The translations under genes were made by a program, and so were the position numbers. From Megascapheus bottae (lineage: Eukaryota; Chordata; Mammalia; Rodentia; Geomyidae), in the NCBI GenBank assembly GCA_024803745.1, contig JANJXV010000130.1, positions 1,974,501 to 2,038,500 on the forward strand: DNA of 64,000 bases, written 5' to 3'. Below are positions 55,545 through 64,000 of this stretch, in pieces. The notes under the pieces were generated by a model. The model was not told where the DNA came from and searched no databases. It saw only the letters and a list, made by a program, of their open reading frames with translations. Positions within the stretch are counted from its first letter, which is position 1; each line of letters begins with the position of its first letter.

Positions 55545-56635
55545 CAGGCTTCCTCCAGGTCCTTCAGAAGTGAAACTCCAGTTGTTCAGGTCTATCACCT
55601 TTCTTGAGTACATTTCCCCTCAGTCATTTACTGTGATCCGATACCCCAAGGACCCTTGTTCAGAAATGGCAGGGCGCTGTCACTGCCAACTGCAGGGAGA
55701 GCTCCTTCCTATAGCTGTTACAGGCCCCCTTGCCTCCTTCCTGCATCTGCACTTGGGACCACAAGAGGCAACGTGCACAATGGCAATCTCTTAATAGGAT
55801 TATATCTTTTTCTGCACATCCCATCTCTAGGGATTATTGTCATTTGTCTCCTGCAAATGACAATCCAGCTTCTCCGGGCTCCCTGGTTGCTGGGGGAGAA
55901 ATGTTACCGCACAGCTTGTGTCGGATGATGTTTTATAATCATAGCAGAAATCCAATATTAATAGAACTGTCTGGGTAAAAAGGTGCGTGCGCTGTTTGTG
56001 GAGCCACACGGGTATCCCTGATGTCTGGAAACACCCCTCCCCCGCGATTTCTTTACTCTGGCATTTCTCCTGTAGACATAAAATTTTAAATCAAGTTGGA
56101 CCACAGGCACATATGGGACTATTATGAGGACATCCTGCTTACTCTCCCACAGTCCGACAGACACTTTGCACTGCCAACCCTTCATAATGCTCAATGGTGT
56201 TTACCATTTTTCCTAAGATACCCTTCTTTTTAATCCCTGCTTGTCCAAACACATCCTCCTCCGATTGCCTTCCGAGAGCACCTCACTCCGCAATGGTGTT
56301 TGACTTCCTGGTGGCAATGAGTCTCCAACTCCTTTGTGACCATTGCCTGTATTTTTCGCCTGAACCTCTTTTAACCGCTCACAATTATGGGGGCAGGGGG
56401 AGTCAAGGTCCTGGCCCTTGATCTAAACTTCATCCTAACTTAGAAAAGAATGGGGGCTGAGAAGGATGAAAATGTTCCCCTCTCTCTATTAGTCCCCTCA
56501 AACACCCCTCACCCCCAACCACCCAGCTGGGGGGACTATGACACTCCTCCCAAAAGAGTGGCCCACACAGCCACGGTTATAGCAAGAGCTCTTGAGAGTA
56601 GTAGTGGGGCTGGCCCACAGATCTCACACTAAGAG
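55545..56635. other. Unique, repeat-free sequence with a perfect hairpin
   Basis: No transposon recognised over about 1.1 kb. Contains the inverted repeat listed below at 55836-55864. Open frames on both strands (up to 90 codons) have no recognisable domain. Confidence 0.45.
55836..55864. repeat. Perfect 11-bp inverted repeat with 7-nt loop
   Basis: ATTGTCATTTG at 55836-55846 and its exact reverse complement CAAATGACAAT at 55854-55864, with loop TCTCCTG. Each arm contains a SOX-like ATTGT, a TGACA core and an E-box CATTTG/CAAATG, so it may be a paired binding site rather than an RNA hairpin. Confidence 0.95.
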
Positions 56636-56639
56636 AATG

Positions 56640-56770
56640 GGGTTTGTTGTTCTGTTTCCCTGAAAAGAAAGAGAGGGTCAGAGAGGTTACTGGTTTGCCC
56701 AAGGTCACTGAAAGGGAAAACCACCATTAGAAATCCTAGCTTGTCTAAACCCAGCAGCATCTCAGGGATA
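56640..56770 (-). mobile_element. MIR relic
   Basis: 'gagggtcagagaggttactggtttgcccaaggtcactg' at 56671-56708 is antisense MIR. Confidence 0.8.
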
Positions 56771-57940
56771 TGATTCGTACAGAGCCTCTGATGGTGGGTG
56801 GAGGGGTCCGTTACAAAAATCTCTTTTCCAATTTGACACAAGATGTCCAAGAGAAAGCCTTCCTTCACAGAGTTAAAAAAAAATCAATGATGTGAGCCCA
56901 TCCTGGAGTCCCAGCTGGGCTTGAGATCTCAGCACTGCCCTTCTTACTCCATGTCTCCTGACCCCAGTGAACAATTTGGAACCAAGTTACAATTTCCTTT
57001 TCATTCTCATTAAGCAGAATACTCCTCTTTAACAACCCTCCCTAAACCACCCCCCATCTACAACCCTCCCTGAGCTTTGCTTGACTATAAAGCGCTCTAT
57101 TTCTCTGTGATCTTTATGTCCTTAGAAATTACAACATGCTGGCATAGGTATTTAATTATTGAAAGGAGATGTGCCTTGTAAAATATTGTACCTGCAGGTT
57201 TGCTCATGCAAAGTAAGGATGGATCCCACTTGGCCAGACAAAACCTTTGCTATGCTAGAGCTTTGTTCTGGAATAAATCTTGGTTTGTGAAATATGCATC
57301 CTATAAGAGCACTTCTGGGTTCTGCCTAGAACTGGCCAAACTAAAACACCTTTCCCTTTTTTAAATGAAACTAAACCTTGCTTTTACATAATACTGAGCT
57401 GACCCCCTCCTAGGCTGGGAATTTAAAGAACACTTTTAGGGGTAGGGAAAAAAAAACAGATGTCAGATGATCCATCACAGAGTTTCTTTTCCAAGGCTGG
57501 AAAGAGCTCCACCACCACACTAAGGATAAAAGACAACAGATAAACGTCAAAGTTTGAACTCTGCTCAAAGACATACAAAAGCTTAGGTTGCAGGGAAAGC
57601 TCTCTGTGCTGTCCAATATGATAGACATGCTGGTACCATCCAATATTATTGGTTTTGACTTCTAATCCATTGATTTGACTTCAGATGTGTCTGGAATATC
57701 CAAAGCAGTGGAATTTCAATTTTACATCATAATGTAATCCATTTAGATTTAGTTGCATGGAGCATCATGTAATTCAGGCTTATCCTATTGGACAGTGAAT
57801 GCAATTACTGATCAATATTCCTAAAGAACATAGAAGTAAACATGCTCAAAAATATTTGCCAGTGGAATCTGGTAATTTAGAAGAAGGATGAAAGAGCATG
57901 ATTGAATCAGATTTGTCCTGGGGAATTCAAGGTTGGTTTA
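56771..57940. other. Unique sequence
   Basis: No recognised repeat. 57080-57300 and 57690-57810 are even in composition, with ATGCAAA and TAATCCA-type cores. No exon supported. Confidence 0.45.
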
Positions 57941-57942
57941 GC

Positions 57943-58110
57943 AGAAGAAGGAAGGGAAGGGAAGGGGAAGGGAGGGGAGGGAAGGGGAGGGGGAGAGAGA
58001 GGAGAGGGGAGGGGGAGCGAAGGGGAGGGGAGGGGAAGGAAGAGGAGAAAGAAAGAAAAAATAAAAAAAGAAAGAGGGAAGGAGGGAGGGAGGGGAAAGG
58101 AAAGGAAAGG
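57943..58110 (+). repeat. Polypurine (GGGAAG/GAAA)n tract
   Basis: Plus-strand purines with GGGAAGGGG units, then GAAAGAAA, then GGAAAGG. One T and one C interruption. Confidence 0.95.
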
Positions 58111-58119
58111 AAATCAATA

Positions 58120-58412
58120 TCAGCGATTTAGTGGCACAAATTCATGGAATCCCAGTACTCACAAAGAGGAAGCAGGAGGATCACAAATTCAAGGTCAGAC
58201 TGGGATATAGACCGAGAACCTGGCTCAAAGAAAAAAAATCAGGTATGGTAGCGCATACATGTAATCCCAGCTGTGTAGGAGGATTCAAATTAAAACCCTA
58301 TCTGAAAAATAATCAACCCCAAAAGAGGGCTGGGGGCATTGCTTAAGCAGAAGAGTGCTTGCTGAGTAGACATGAGGCCCTGAGTTCAAATTCCAGCAAA
58401 AAAGGAGAGAGA
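58120..58412 (+). mobile_element. B1-tRNA dimeric SINE(s), pre-Geo type
   Basis: 58128-58230 is a decayed B1 ('ggaagcaggaggatcac', 'gttcaaggtcagactggg' type). 58240-58410 holds a B1 start ('ggtagcgcatacatgtaatcccagc') and a tRNA-like monomer (GGCATTGCTTAAGCAGAAGAG, CATGAGGCCCTGAGTTCAAA). The tRNA part lacks the Geo insertion. Confidence 0.75.
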
Positions 58413-58414
58413 AT

Positions 58415-59195
58415 ACTTACCTGACTTGAAAAGTAACCTCGTATGTGGTAAGAGTTCTATTAATACTAATTAGAATCAGCTCTATTAACCTTAGCTCATG
58501 AATATATTGCTATACTATGTCATTAATGTTATTAATATATCATTCATAGTATATTAATAGGAATACACTCATACTAACTTATTCCTGTTAAATACTGTTT
58601 AGGATTTCACTGTTCCCTTTTCTTAGGCTGTGAGTGTTACACCTCCCTGAGATTTTTTTTTTGTGTAACAAGAGGCTCCCCTGACACTGAGCCTCATGTG
58701 TTCTGAGAGTCCGGGGATCCCCAGATCTGGGCCCCCCGCCATGCCCCACATGGGCTGGCTTCTCCAACACATGCAGCTGCTCTGTTGGCTGACCCAATCC
58801 AGGCCAGTGACTCTGCTTCTCTCCTGCTTGCCTCAGCAGTTTTGCTTCCCAGCCGTCCACACTCCCAATGGCTCCAATACGTCCAAAGATGAGCACTTCC
58901 AAACCCTGAATTATTTACATCTGAGAGGCTCCATGGGTCCTTTCTCCCTCCAATTCTGCCAGCCCCTCCCCCCTTCCAATGAATCATAGCAAATTTGAAT
59001 CTTGGCCATACACACACAAAGTGAAGTTTTGTTTTTTACTTAGAAGGTTCCTCTGGTACACCCAGGAGAAAAAGGGCAGAAAAAGATGGAGGTGGACAGT
59101 GGCTTGCAAAGGAAAAGGGAAAGAAAAGCAAACAACAACAATAACAATAAAGCAACTCTTGCTGAATCAGTAACTAGCAGTAATAGATTTTTTTT
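58415..59195. other. Unique sequence
   Basis: 58588-58990 is moderately GC-rich with open frames on both strands (97-107 codons), none recognisable. No repeat family. Confidence 0.4.
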
Positions 59196-59199
59196 AAAA

Positions 59200-59350
59200 A
59201 TTCACTTCCAGGCTCAGTTGGGGAAAACAAGATACATTTCCTTGCAATAATTTAAAGAGTGGAATGTTTCATTCCCAGAGAAACTACAGCTGTTTTGACC
59301 TATTCCTGGCTTTAGGTTGGACTATTATTTGCATTCTCTGAATTATTATT
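59200..59350. promoter_or_regulatory. Candidate regulatory block with inverted TEAD-like pair and octamer
   Basis: GGAATG at 59261-59266 and CATTCC at 59270-59275 form an inverted pair of TEAD-type motifs with 3 bp between them. A perfect octamer ATTTGCAT lies at 59327-59334. The sequence is unique and not low complexity. Function is inference from motifs only. Confidence 0.35.
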
Positions 59351-59765
59351 GTTGTTATTTCTTTTCCTTTCTTAACATGGTAGCATTTAGGAATGGAGCC
59401 AAGTTATAGCCTGATTAAAGTCTTTCACTCTGAATTAAAGGTTTTGAATCCAGCCTTAGGCTTCAGCCTCAGATTTTTGTTGCTGTAGCTGCTGTTTTCC
59501 ATCCACACCTCCCCATCTCCAGGGGAGAAGAATAGAACTAGAAATCAGTCCGCTGCAGGCACACCCCTCTGAGGTTACACCAATTGGCTCCAAGGAGGGT
59601 GCCACTGCTGTTTTGGATGTTATAAGGCCACTGTGGCTGCAACCAGGCCAGTAAGGGGACAAAGGACATCTCCCTGAGGGAAAGGCCAAGGGAAGAGAAG
59701 GACCCTTCCCAAGCATTCTCATGTTCTAGAAAAGTCACTCTCCTTGCAATTCCTTTTTTCATCTC
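59351..59765. other. Unique sequence
   Basis: Minus-strand frames at 59456-59762 have no recognisable domain. No repeat. Confidence 0.45.
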
Positions 59766-59769
59766 AAGA

Positions 59770-60000
59770 GTTCTGATAACTCACACCTGTAATCTCAGCT
59801 ACTCAGAAGTCTAAGATCTAAGGATGGCGGTTCAAAGCCAGTCCTGGCAGAAAAGTCCCTGAGACTCTTACCTCCAATAAACTATCAAAAAGCCAGAAGT
59901 TAGGGGTGTGGCAAGTGGTAGAGCACCAGCCATGCAGCTGGGGATAGCAGGCAGGAATATGAGTGTGAGGCCTTGAGTTCAAGCACCGGTAGTGACAAGT
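59770..60000 (+). mobile_element. B1-Geo SINE, diverged
   Basis: 'ttctgataactcacacctgtaatc', CAGCTACTCAGAAGTCTAAG, linker 'cttacctccaataaac', Geo monomer with AAGTGGTAGAGCACC and TTGAGTTCAAGCACC and an unusual middle segment. Confidence 0.85.
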
Positions 60001-60004
60001 TCAT

Positions 60005-60115
60005 TCATCAATTCACTTCAGTCACCTGTAACATGAGATCATAAGAGCACCTAGGTCAAAGTGTTGGGTCTGAGATATTTACAGATGCACTGATCAGTAA
60101 TCAATCAATGCTGGC
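60005..60115 (+). mobile_element. Possible MIR 3' relic
   Basis: 'cagtcacctgtaacatgagatcataagagcacctagg' resembles the sense MIR 3' half. Weak. Confidence 0.35.
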
Positions 60116-60248
60116 TGGTGTGTACTGCTCCTCTTTAAGGTGCTTTCTCTACCTGATCATCTAGCATGTCATCTTCCCATGTCTGCCAAGATCGCACTTG
60201 CCGATAATGGAAAAAGCACAAACCATACACGTGTGTGCGTACAGGCTT

Positions 60249-60249
<1 letters not shown>

Positions 60250-60298
<49 letters not shown>
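60250..60298. repeat. (CA)n microsatellite
   Basis: About 24 CA units, the longest CA run here. Confidence 0.98.
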
Positions 60299-60299
<1 letters not shown>

Positions 60300-60420
60300 A
60301 CTTGTCTGTCGAAATAGGCTCTTTTCTGCCCAGGAGGGCCTTAGACTGCCATCTTCCCAATCATTGCCTGCTGAGCAGCAGAAATTATAGATGTCAGCCA
60401 CCAAGGCCTGGCTGATAGAA
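60300..60420 (-). mobile_element. Antisense B1 left monomer
   Basis: 'cttttctgcccaggagggccttagac', 'catcttcccaatcattgcctgctgagcagc' and 'agatgtcagccaccaaggcctggc' match the antisense B1 part. The (CA)n sits where the rest of the element would begin. Confidence 0.7.
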
Positions 60421-60684
60421 AGATCTCTCTAGAAGACAGCTCAGTGGGCCCTTGGACCATAATCCTCCTCTGTCTATGCTTCAACATGGAGCTGGGATTT
60501 CAGGTGTGCACTACTGTTGGTTTGTTGGTTGAAATGGGGATAGGGGGAAACTCGAGCCCTGTGCAATGTCAGAGCCCACGTCCCATGTCTGTTACTTGCC
60601 TGTTGAAGGGAGGGAGGGAAAGCGGGCAATCTATCCCTACTGGGTGAAGGCTGAGAGAAGAGAAGGGGGGAGGTAAGATGGTAA

Positions 60685-60876
60685 GGGCTGGGAGTTTGGC
60701 CTAGTGGTAGAGTGCTTGCCTGGCATGCACAAAGACCTGGGTTCGATTCCTCAGTACCACATACACAGAAACGGTGCTGTGGCTCAAGTGGTAGAGCACT
60801 AGCCTTGAGAAAGCCCAAGGACAGCGCTCATGGCCCTGAGTTCAAGCCTCATGCCTCCGGACTGGCAAAAAAAAAA
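60685..60876 (+). mobile_element. IDL-Geo SINE
   Basis: Intact A box (TGGCCTAGTGGTAG) and B box (GGTTCGATTCC). The linker between monomers is shortened, and 'catgcctccgg' is inserted before 'actggc'. GGTAA words flank it (60679 and about 60893), too short to prove a duplication. Confidence 0.94.
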
Positions 60877-60894
60877 TTTTTTTTTTAAAAAAGG

Positions 60895-61500
60895 TAATCA
60901 ATGCCCTTTTTGGCCACAGGCTGCTGGGTACCAGGCCATGGAGAAAAAGACAGAAGAATGTGAAAGAGCAGAAGGAGAAATGAAGCAGTCATGGACCCCG
61001 CTGCCAGGAAAGCCTGCACTGTTCTGGCTGCTGCCAGTGCCAACAGGAATGGCAGGCAGCCTGGAGCTCTTGACAGAGGATGGGGAGGAAAGCCAGGAGC
61101 GAGAGTCAGCCGGAGGGAGATGCTGGAGGGGCTTCCCCAACTGAGCAGGTGCCTGGGGAAGGAAGACCCTACCCAAGAACAGCCTTGGGAGCCACAAACA
61201 ATCCCCCTCCCCAACCTGTGCCCTGGACCTCCTACTCTCCCAGATCTCAAAGCAGCTAGCCCCAGCTCTCCTTCAGCCAGGCCAGCTGCCCGGCAGGCAA
61301 GCAGATGGTGACATCTTCACTAGAGCCAAAATTACCTTTCCAGGAAAATGTCTCAACCTTCTCTGGAGGACACAGAAAGGAGCGTGCACCATGGAGAATT
61401 TCAAACTTTCTCAAGAAGCTACAGCTTCTTAAAAGTATTTGAGTGAAACAAAAATGTATTTTGACTATAGATTGTTCAGTGCCTCCGATTTAAAAAGAAA
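60895..61500. other. Unique GC-rich sequence
   Basis: 60900-61310 is open on both strands in several frames (up to 121 codons), as GC-rich DNA often is. None has a recognisable domain or splice context. Confidence 0.4.
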
Positions 61501-61504
61501 AGAA

Positions 61505-61706
61505 AGGTTGTTGAAAGTTGCCTATAATCTCAACCACCTGGGAGGCAGAGGTAGGAAGATGACAGTTCAAGGCTGAACTGGGAGAAAATACAAGACCTAT
61601 CTGAAAACCAAACTAAAAGCCAAGGGACTGGGAACAGGGCTCAAGTAATAGAGCACCTACCTAGAAAGCACAAGGCCCTGAATTTAATCCCAGTACAAAA
61701 AAAATA

Positions 61707-61740
<34 letters not shown>
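61505..61740 (+). mobile_element. B1-tRNA dimeric SINE with (TAA)n tail
   Basis: B1 part (CCACCTGGGAGGCAGAGGTA, CAGTTCAAGGCTGAACTGGG). The tRNA-like monomer reads GGGCTCAAGTAATAGAGCAC then AAGGCCCTGAATTTAATCCC, without the Geo insertion. Its A tail has expanded to (TAA)n at 61697-61739. Confidence 0.88.
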
Positions 61741-61998
61741 CAGGTGCTGGTGGCTCATACCTGCATTCCTAGCTACTCAAGAAGCTGAGATCTGAGGATC
61801 AAGGTTCAAAGCCAGTAGGGGCAGAAAAGTCTATGAAACTCTTATCTCCAATTAACCACCTAAAAACCAGAAGTGGCACTGTGGCTCAGAATGGCAGTGT
61901 GCTAGCCTGAAAAGAAAAAGAGCTCAAGGACAGTGACCAGGACCAGACTTCAAGTCCCATGACCAACAGAAAATTAATTAACTAACTAACTAACTAAC
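61741..61998 (+). mobile_element. B1-Geo SINE with (AACT)n tail
   Basis: B1 start 'caggtgctggtggctcatacctg', linker 'cttatctccaattaacc', Geo monomer. The tail becomes TAACTAACTAAC at 61976-61998. It was inserted at the end of the preceding SINE's tail. Confidence 0.93.
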
Positions 61999-61999
61999 A

Positions 62000-62730
62000 G
62001 TCAGGTAGTTTCCAGAACTTTAGCTCCTTACTCCCCAACCCTGTCATCCCTTGTGAGCAGCTAGTCATGGACTAAAAATCACTGAATTAAACTATTCTAT
62101 CTGTCTCTGTCTCATCCCCTCCCTCTCAAATCTCAACATCTGGCTCCCAGATGTATGCTTACCACTGCACTTACTGCTTGCATAACAGACAGGTTCCATT
62201 ATCAATGCTAATCTGTTTACCTAATTCTAGAACTCTGAGGGGCTGTGCTGGGAAATATTGCACGCTCCATTCCACATCAAGTAGGGACATGTTCGGTGAG
62301 TGATTAGCAATGTCTGCATGGAAACAGGAAGCTGGATGCATGGGTCCAGTACTCACACAGAGGGCCGCATCTTCATCACTCTGCTTCTGGACAATGTTTG
62401 ACTCTAAAAAGCTCCCTTCTGACTGGAGAAAACATTTATGCTGACTATGAGACACAAATGAATGATTGAAGGCCTCCAGAGGAAAGGATTTTGAAGCAAA
62501 CAAGGAATTTCTCTAGCATCTCTATCCTCAAAACTCATATGACTCCCCTGTTAGACTTCATGTCTGCATGTACTGTTGTCAAAACTACTTTTTCCTACTT
62601 CACAAGAATGAGAAGATGGGTCCCCTGGACCTCGTCACTCCTAAACTGGCCCCATCCTGTCCACTGCAGATAAGCATCAACTTGCAAATCCTAGCCTGAT
62701 AGAACTATCCTAAGATGTGTAGACCTCACT
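62000..62730. other. Unique sequence
   Basis: No repeat; minus-strand frame 62171-62503 (110 codons) has no recognisable domain. Confidence 0.4.
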
Positions 62731-62734
62731 GGTC

Positions 62735-62865
62735 AGGGACTCAAATCTCAGCTGACCAAGTGGATGGCCTTGGGGGGGAAATTATTTGCCCTTGCCAGCC
62801 TCAGTTTCCTCCTATGCATGAGAAAAAGGAAAGAATTCGGAGCTCATGTAAGAATTAAGGAAATT
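62735..62865 (+). mobile_element. MIR relic
   Basis: 'gactcaaatctcagctgacc', 'ggatggccttgggg' and 'cagcctcagtttcctcctatgcatgagaaaaagg' match sense MIR. Confidence 0.8.
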
Positions 62866-63500
62866 ACAGTTGTTCTGCTCCTAAAATCTACAGGATATTT
62901 AAGATACACTGCTTTCTTTTCCCCTCTTTTCATACCCTCAAGGCTATTTCAAGCTTTCTCCACAGGCAGTGAGTAAGGCATCAGAAATGTCTCTGTGCTG
63001 AATTAACGTAGCTGAGAAATGAGAAACCCCTCCCTGTGCCCCCAACTTGAGCCCTCCTCCTCTCTGTTTAGATTCAACTCAAAATAGCTGAACTTAGATG
63101 GAACCAGTTGGGGTCTGTCTTTGTATCTGGAGGCTTAAAAAAAAAAGATTCAAACCTTAAGTCCAACAGCTGCAGGTTAGTCAAGGACCTGATTCTGCCT
63201 GGTTAATTAACTTTAACCTCCAACCCAAGTCACTGTACATTTGTGCAGCTGACTCCTTTGATGCTAAAAGAATAAGCTTTTATCCAATGATTTATAATTT
63301 TTTAAAAGAAACTGTTTTAAGTAGCATAGGTGTATAGTTGTGTTTTTTTAATTAAATAGAACCAAAGCATTTCAAATGAAGAACTGTTCCTCAAAATACT
63401 AGTCTTACAAATCTTGCCAGAAATGCATTTATTAAAAGTAGGCTTCTCAATGTAGTTTAGGTACATTTAATAAATGTAAGTGTACATATAAAAGCAGATA
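62866..63500. other. Unique sequence
   Basis: AT-rich in the right half; no recognised feature. Confidence 0.5.
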
Positions 63501-63501
63501 A

Positions 63502-63720
63502 CGGGGCTGGGAGTGTGGCCTAGTAGTAGAGTGCTTATCTAGCATGTACAACGCTCTGGGTTCAATCCCTTGGTACCACATACACAGAGAAAACAGAAAG
63601 TGGTGGTGCTGTGACTCAAGGGGTAGAGTGCTAGCCTTGAGAAAGCCCAAGGACAATGCCCAGGCCCTGAGTTGAAGCCCCAGGACTGGCAAAACAAAAC
63701 AAAACAAAACAAACAAAAAA
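63502..63720 (+). mobile_element. IDL-Geo SINE
   Basis: A box TGGCCTAGTAGTAG, B box GGGTTCAATCCC, Geo monomer with older variants ('gtgctgtgactcaag', 'gaaagcccaagg'), and a tail of AAAAC repeats (63693-63720). CAGATAA at 63495-63501 and 63721-63727 is the likely duplication. Confidence 0.94.
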
Positions 63721-63787
63721 CAGATAAAAAAGAGATACGTAGATAGAGACTCATACTCAGACAAATGTGTGTTTGGCGGAGTGGTTA

Positions 63788-63905
63788 CTGGGTCTTGAAC
63801 TCAGAGCCTAGGCTCTGTCCTGCAACTTCTTCCTCTCCAGACTGAGGCTCTGTCCCTCAGCTTCCTCCTCTCCAGCTGAGCCTAGGCTCTACTTCTGGAT
63901 TTTTG
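63788..63905 (-). mobile_element. Geo-type SINE fragment with tandem duplication
   Basis: GGGTCTTGAACTCAGAGCC begins an antisense Geo monomer. The segment 63810-63844 is repeated at 63845-63878 (AGGCTCTGTCC ... CTCTCCAG). 'ctctacttctgg' follows near 63887-63898. Confidence 0.75.
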
Positions 63906-64000
63906 GTGGATCTGAGCCTTACAGGCATGAGATGTCAGTCTCATACAAGCATGTTACATATGGATCTCTTTATAATAGATCCTAAAATTTACTTCATTCT

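Noticed and set aside
60830..61311. Four overlapping frames of about 100-120 codons on both strands
   Set aside because: GC-rich segment with few stops in any frame; no domain, and one frame starts inside a SINE.
61981..61998. Short regular AACT repeats and the other direct repeats, considered as a CRISPR-like array
   Set aside because: There are no constant repeats with unique spacers. They are SINE tails and microsatellites in a mammalian genome.

Overview
This window looks like nuclear intergenic or intronic DNA of a rodent of the superfamily Geomyoidea (kangaroo rats, pocket mice, pocket gophers). The diagnosis rests on many copies of the dimeric SINE IDL-Geo: a tRNA-Ala/ID-like left monomer with intact pol III A and B boxes, joined to the 'Geo' right monomer. 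As far as I know this SINE is reported only from that superfamily. The species is not resolved.

I find no protein-coding gene, no exon I can defend, no functional RNA gene and no CRISPR or bacterial feature. Nearly all long open frames are SINE or LINE pieces, GGA/GGGA or CA/CT microsatellite translations, or frames no longer than expected by chance in 64 kb.

Layout. 1-6.5 kb: mostly unique sequence with L2/MIR relics and one decayed SINE. 6.5-7.6 kb: an AT-rich microsatellite split by a probable ERVK-type solo LTR, with a young IDL-Geo beside it. 8-17 kb: repeat-poor stretches with scattered SINEs and MIRs. 17-25 kb: a dense SINE cluster, a strong forward CTCF-like motif (20359-20377), a purine tract and an ancient antisense L1 ORF2 fragment. 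25-31 kb: microsatellites, a 5'-truncated L1 on the minus strand, and stacked SINEs near 30.4-31.0 kb. 31-40 kb: a relic LTR with a 53-bp tandem duplication, young IDL-Geo copies, old L1 3' ends and an AT-rich block. 40-46 kb: a repeat-poor 1.1 kb with a reverse CTCF-like motif (40383-40398), a MaLR-like LTR, an old L1 3' end and three large polypurine tracts. 46-55.5 kb: a three-level SINE nest (47.4-48.0 kb) and two young L1 3' ends with target-site duplications. 55.5-64 kb: mostly unique DNA, including an 11-bp perfect hairpin, a candidate regulatory block at 59.2-59.4 kb, a (CA)n tract and several SINEs.

The most interesting points are: (i) copies here suggest how the Geo monomer arose, since simpler B1-tRNA dimers, B1-Geo chimeras and IDL-Geo sit side by side and Geo aligns with the tRNA-like monomer plus a short insertion; (ii) convergent CTCF-like motifs about 20 kb apart; (iii) a strand bias of IDL-Geo copies and polypurine tracts. 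Repeat family names come from recognition by eye, and boundaries without target-site duplications are approximate.
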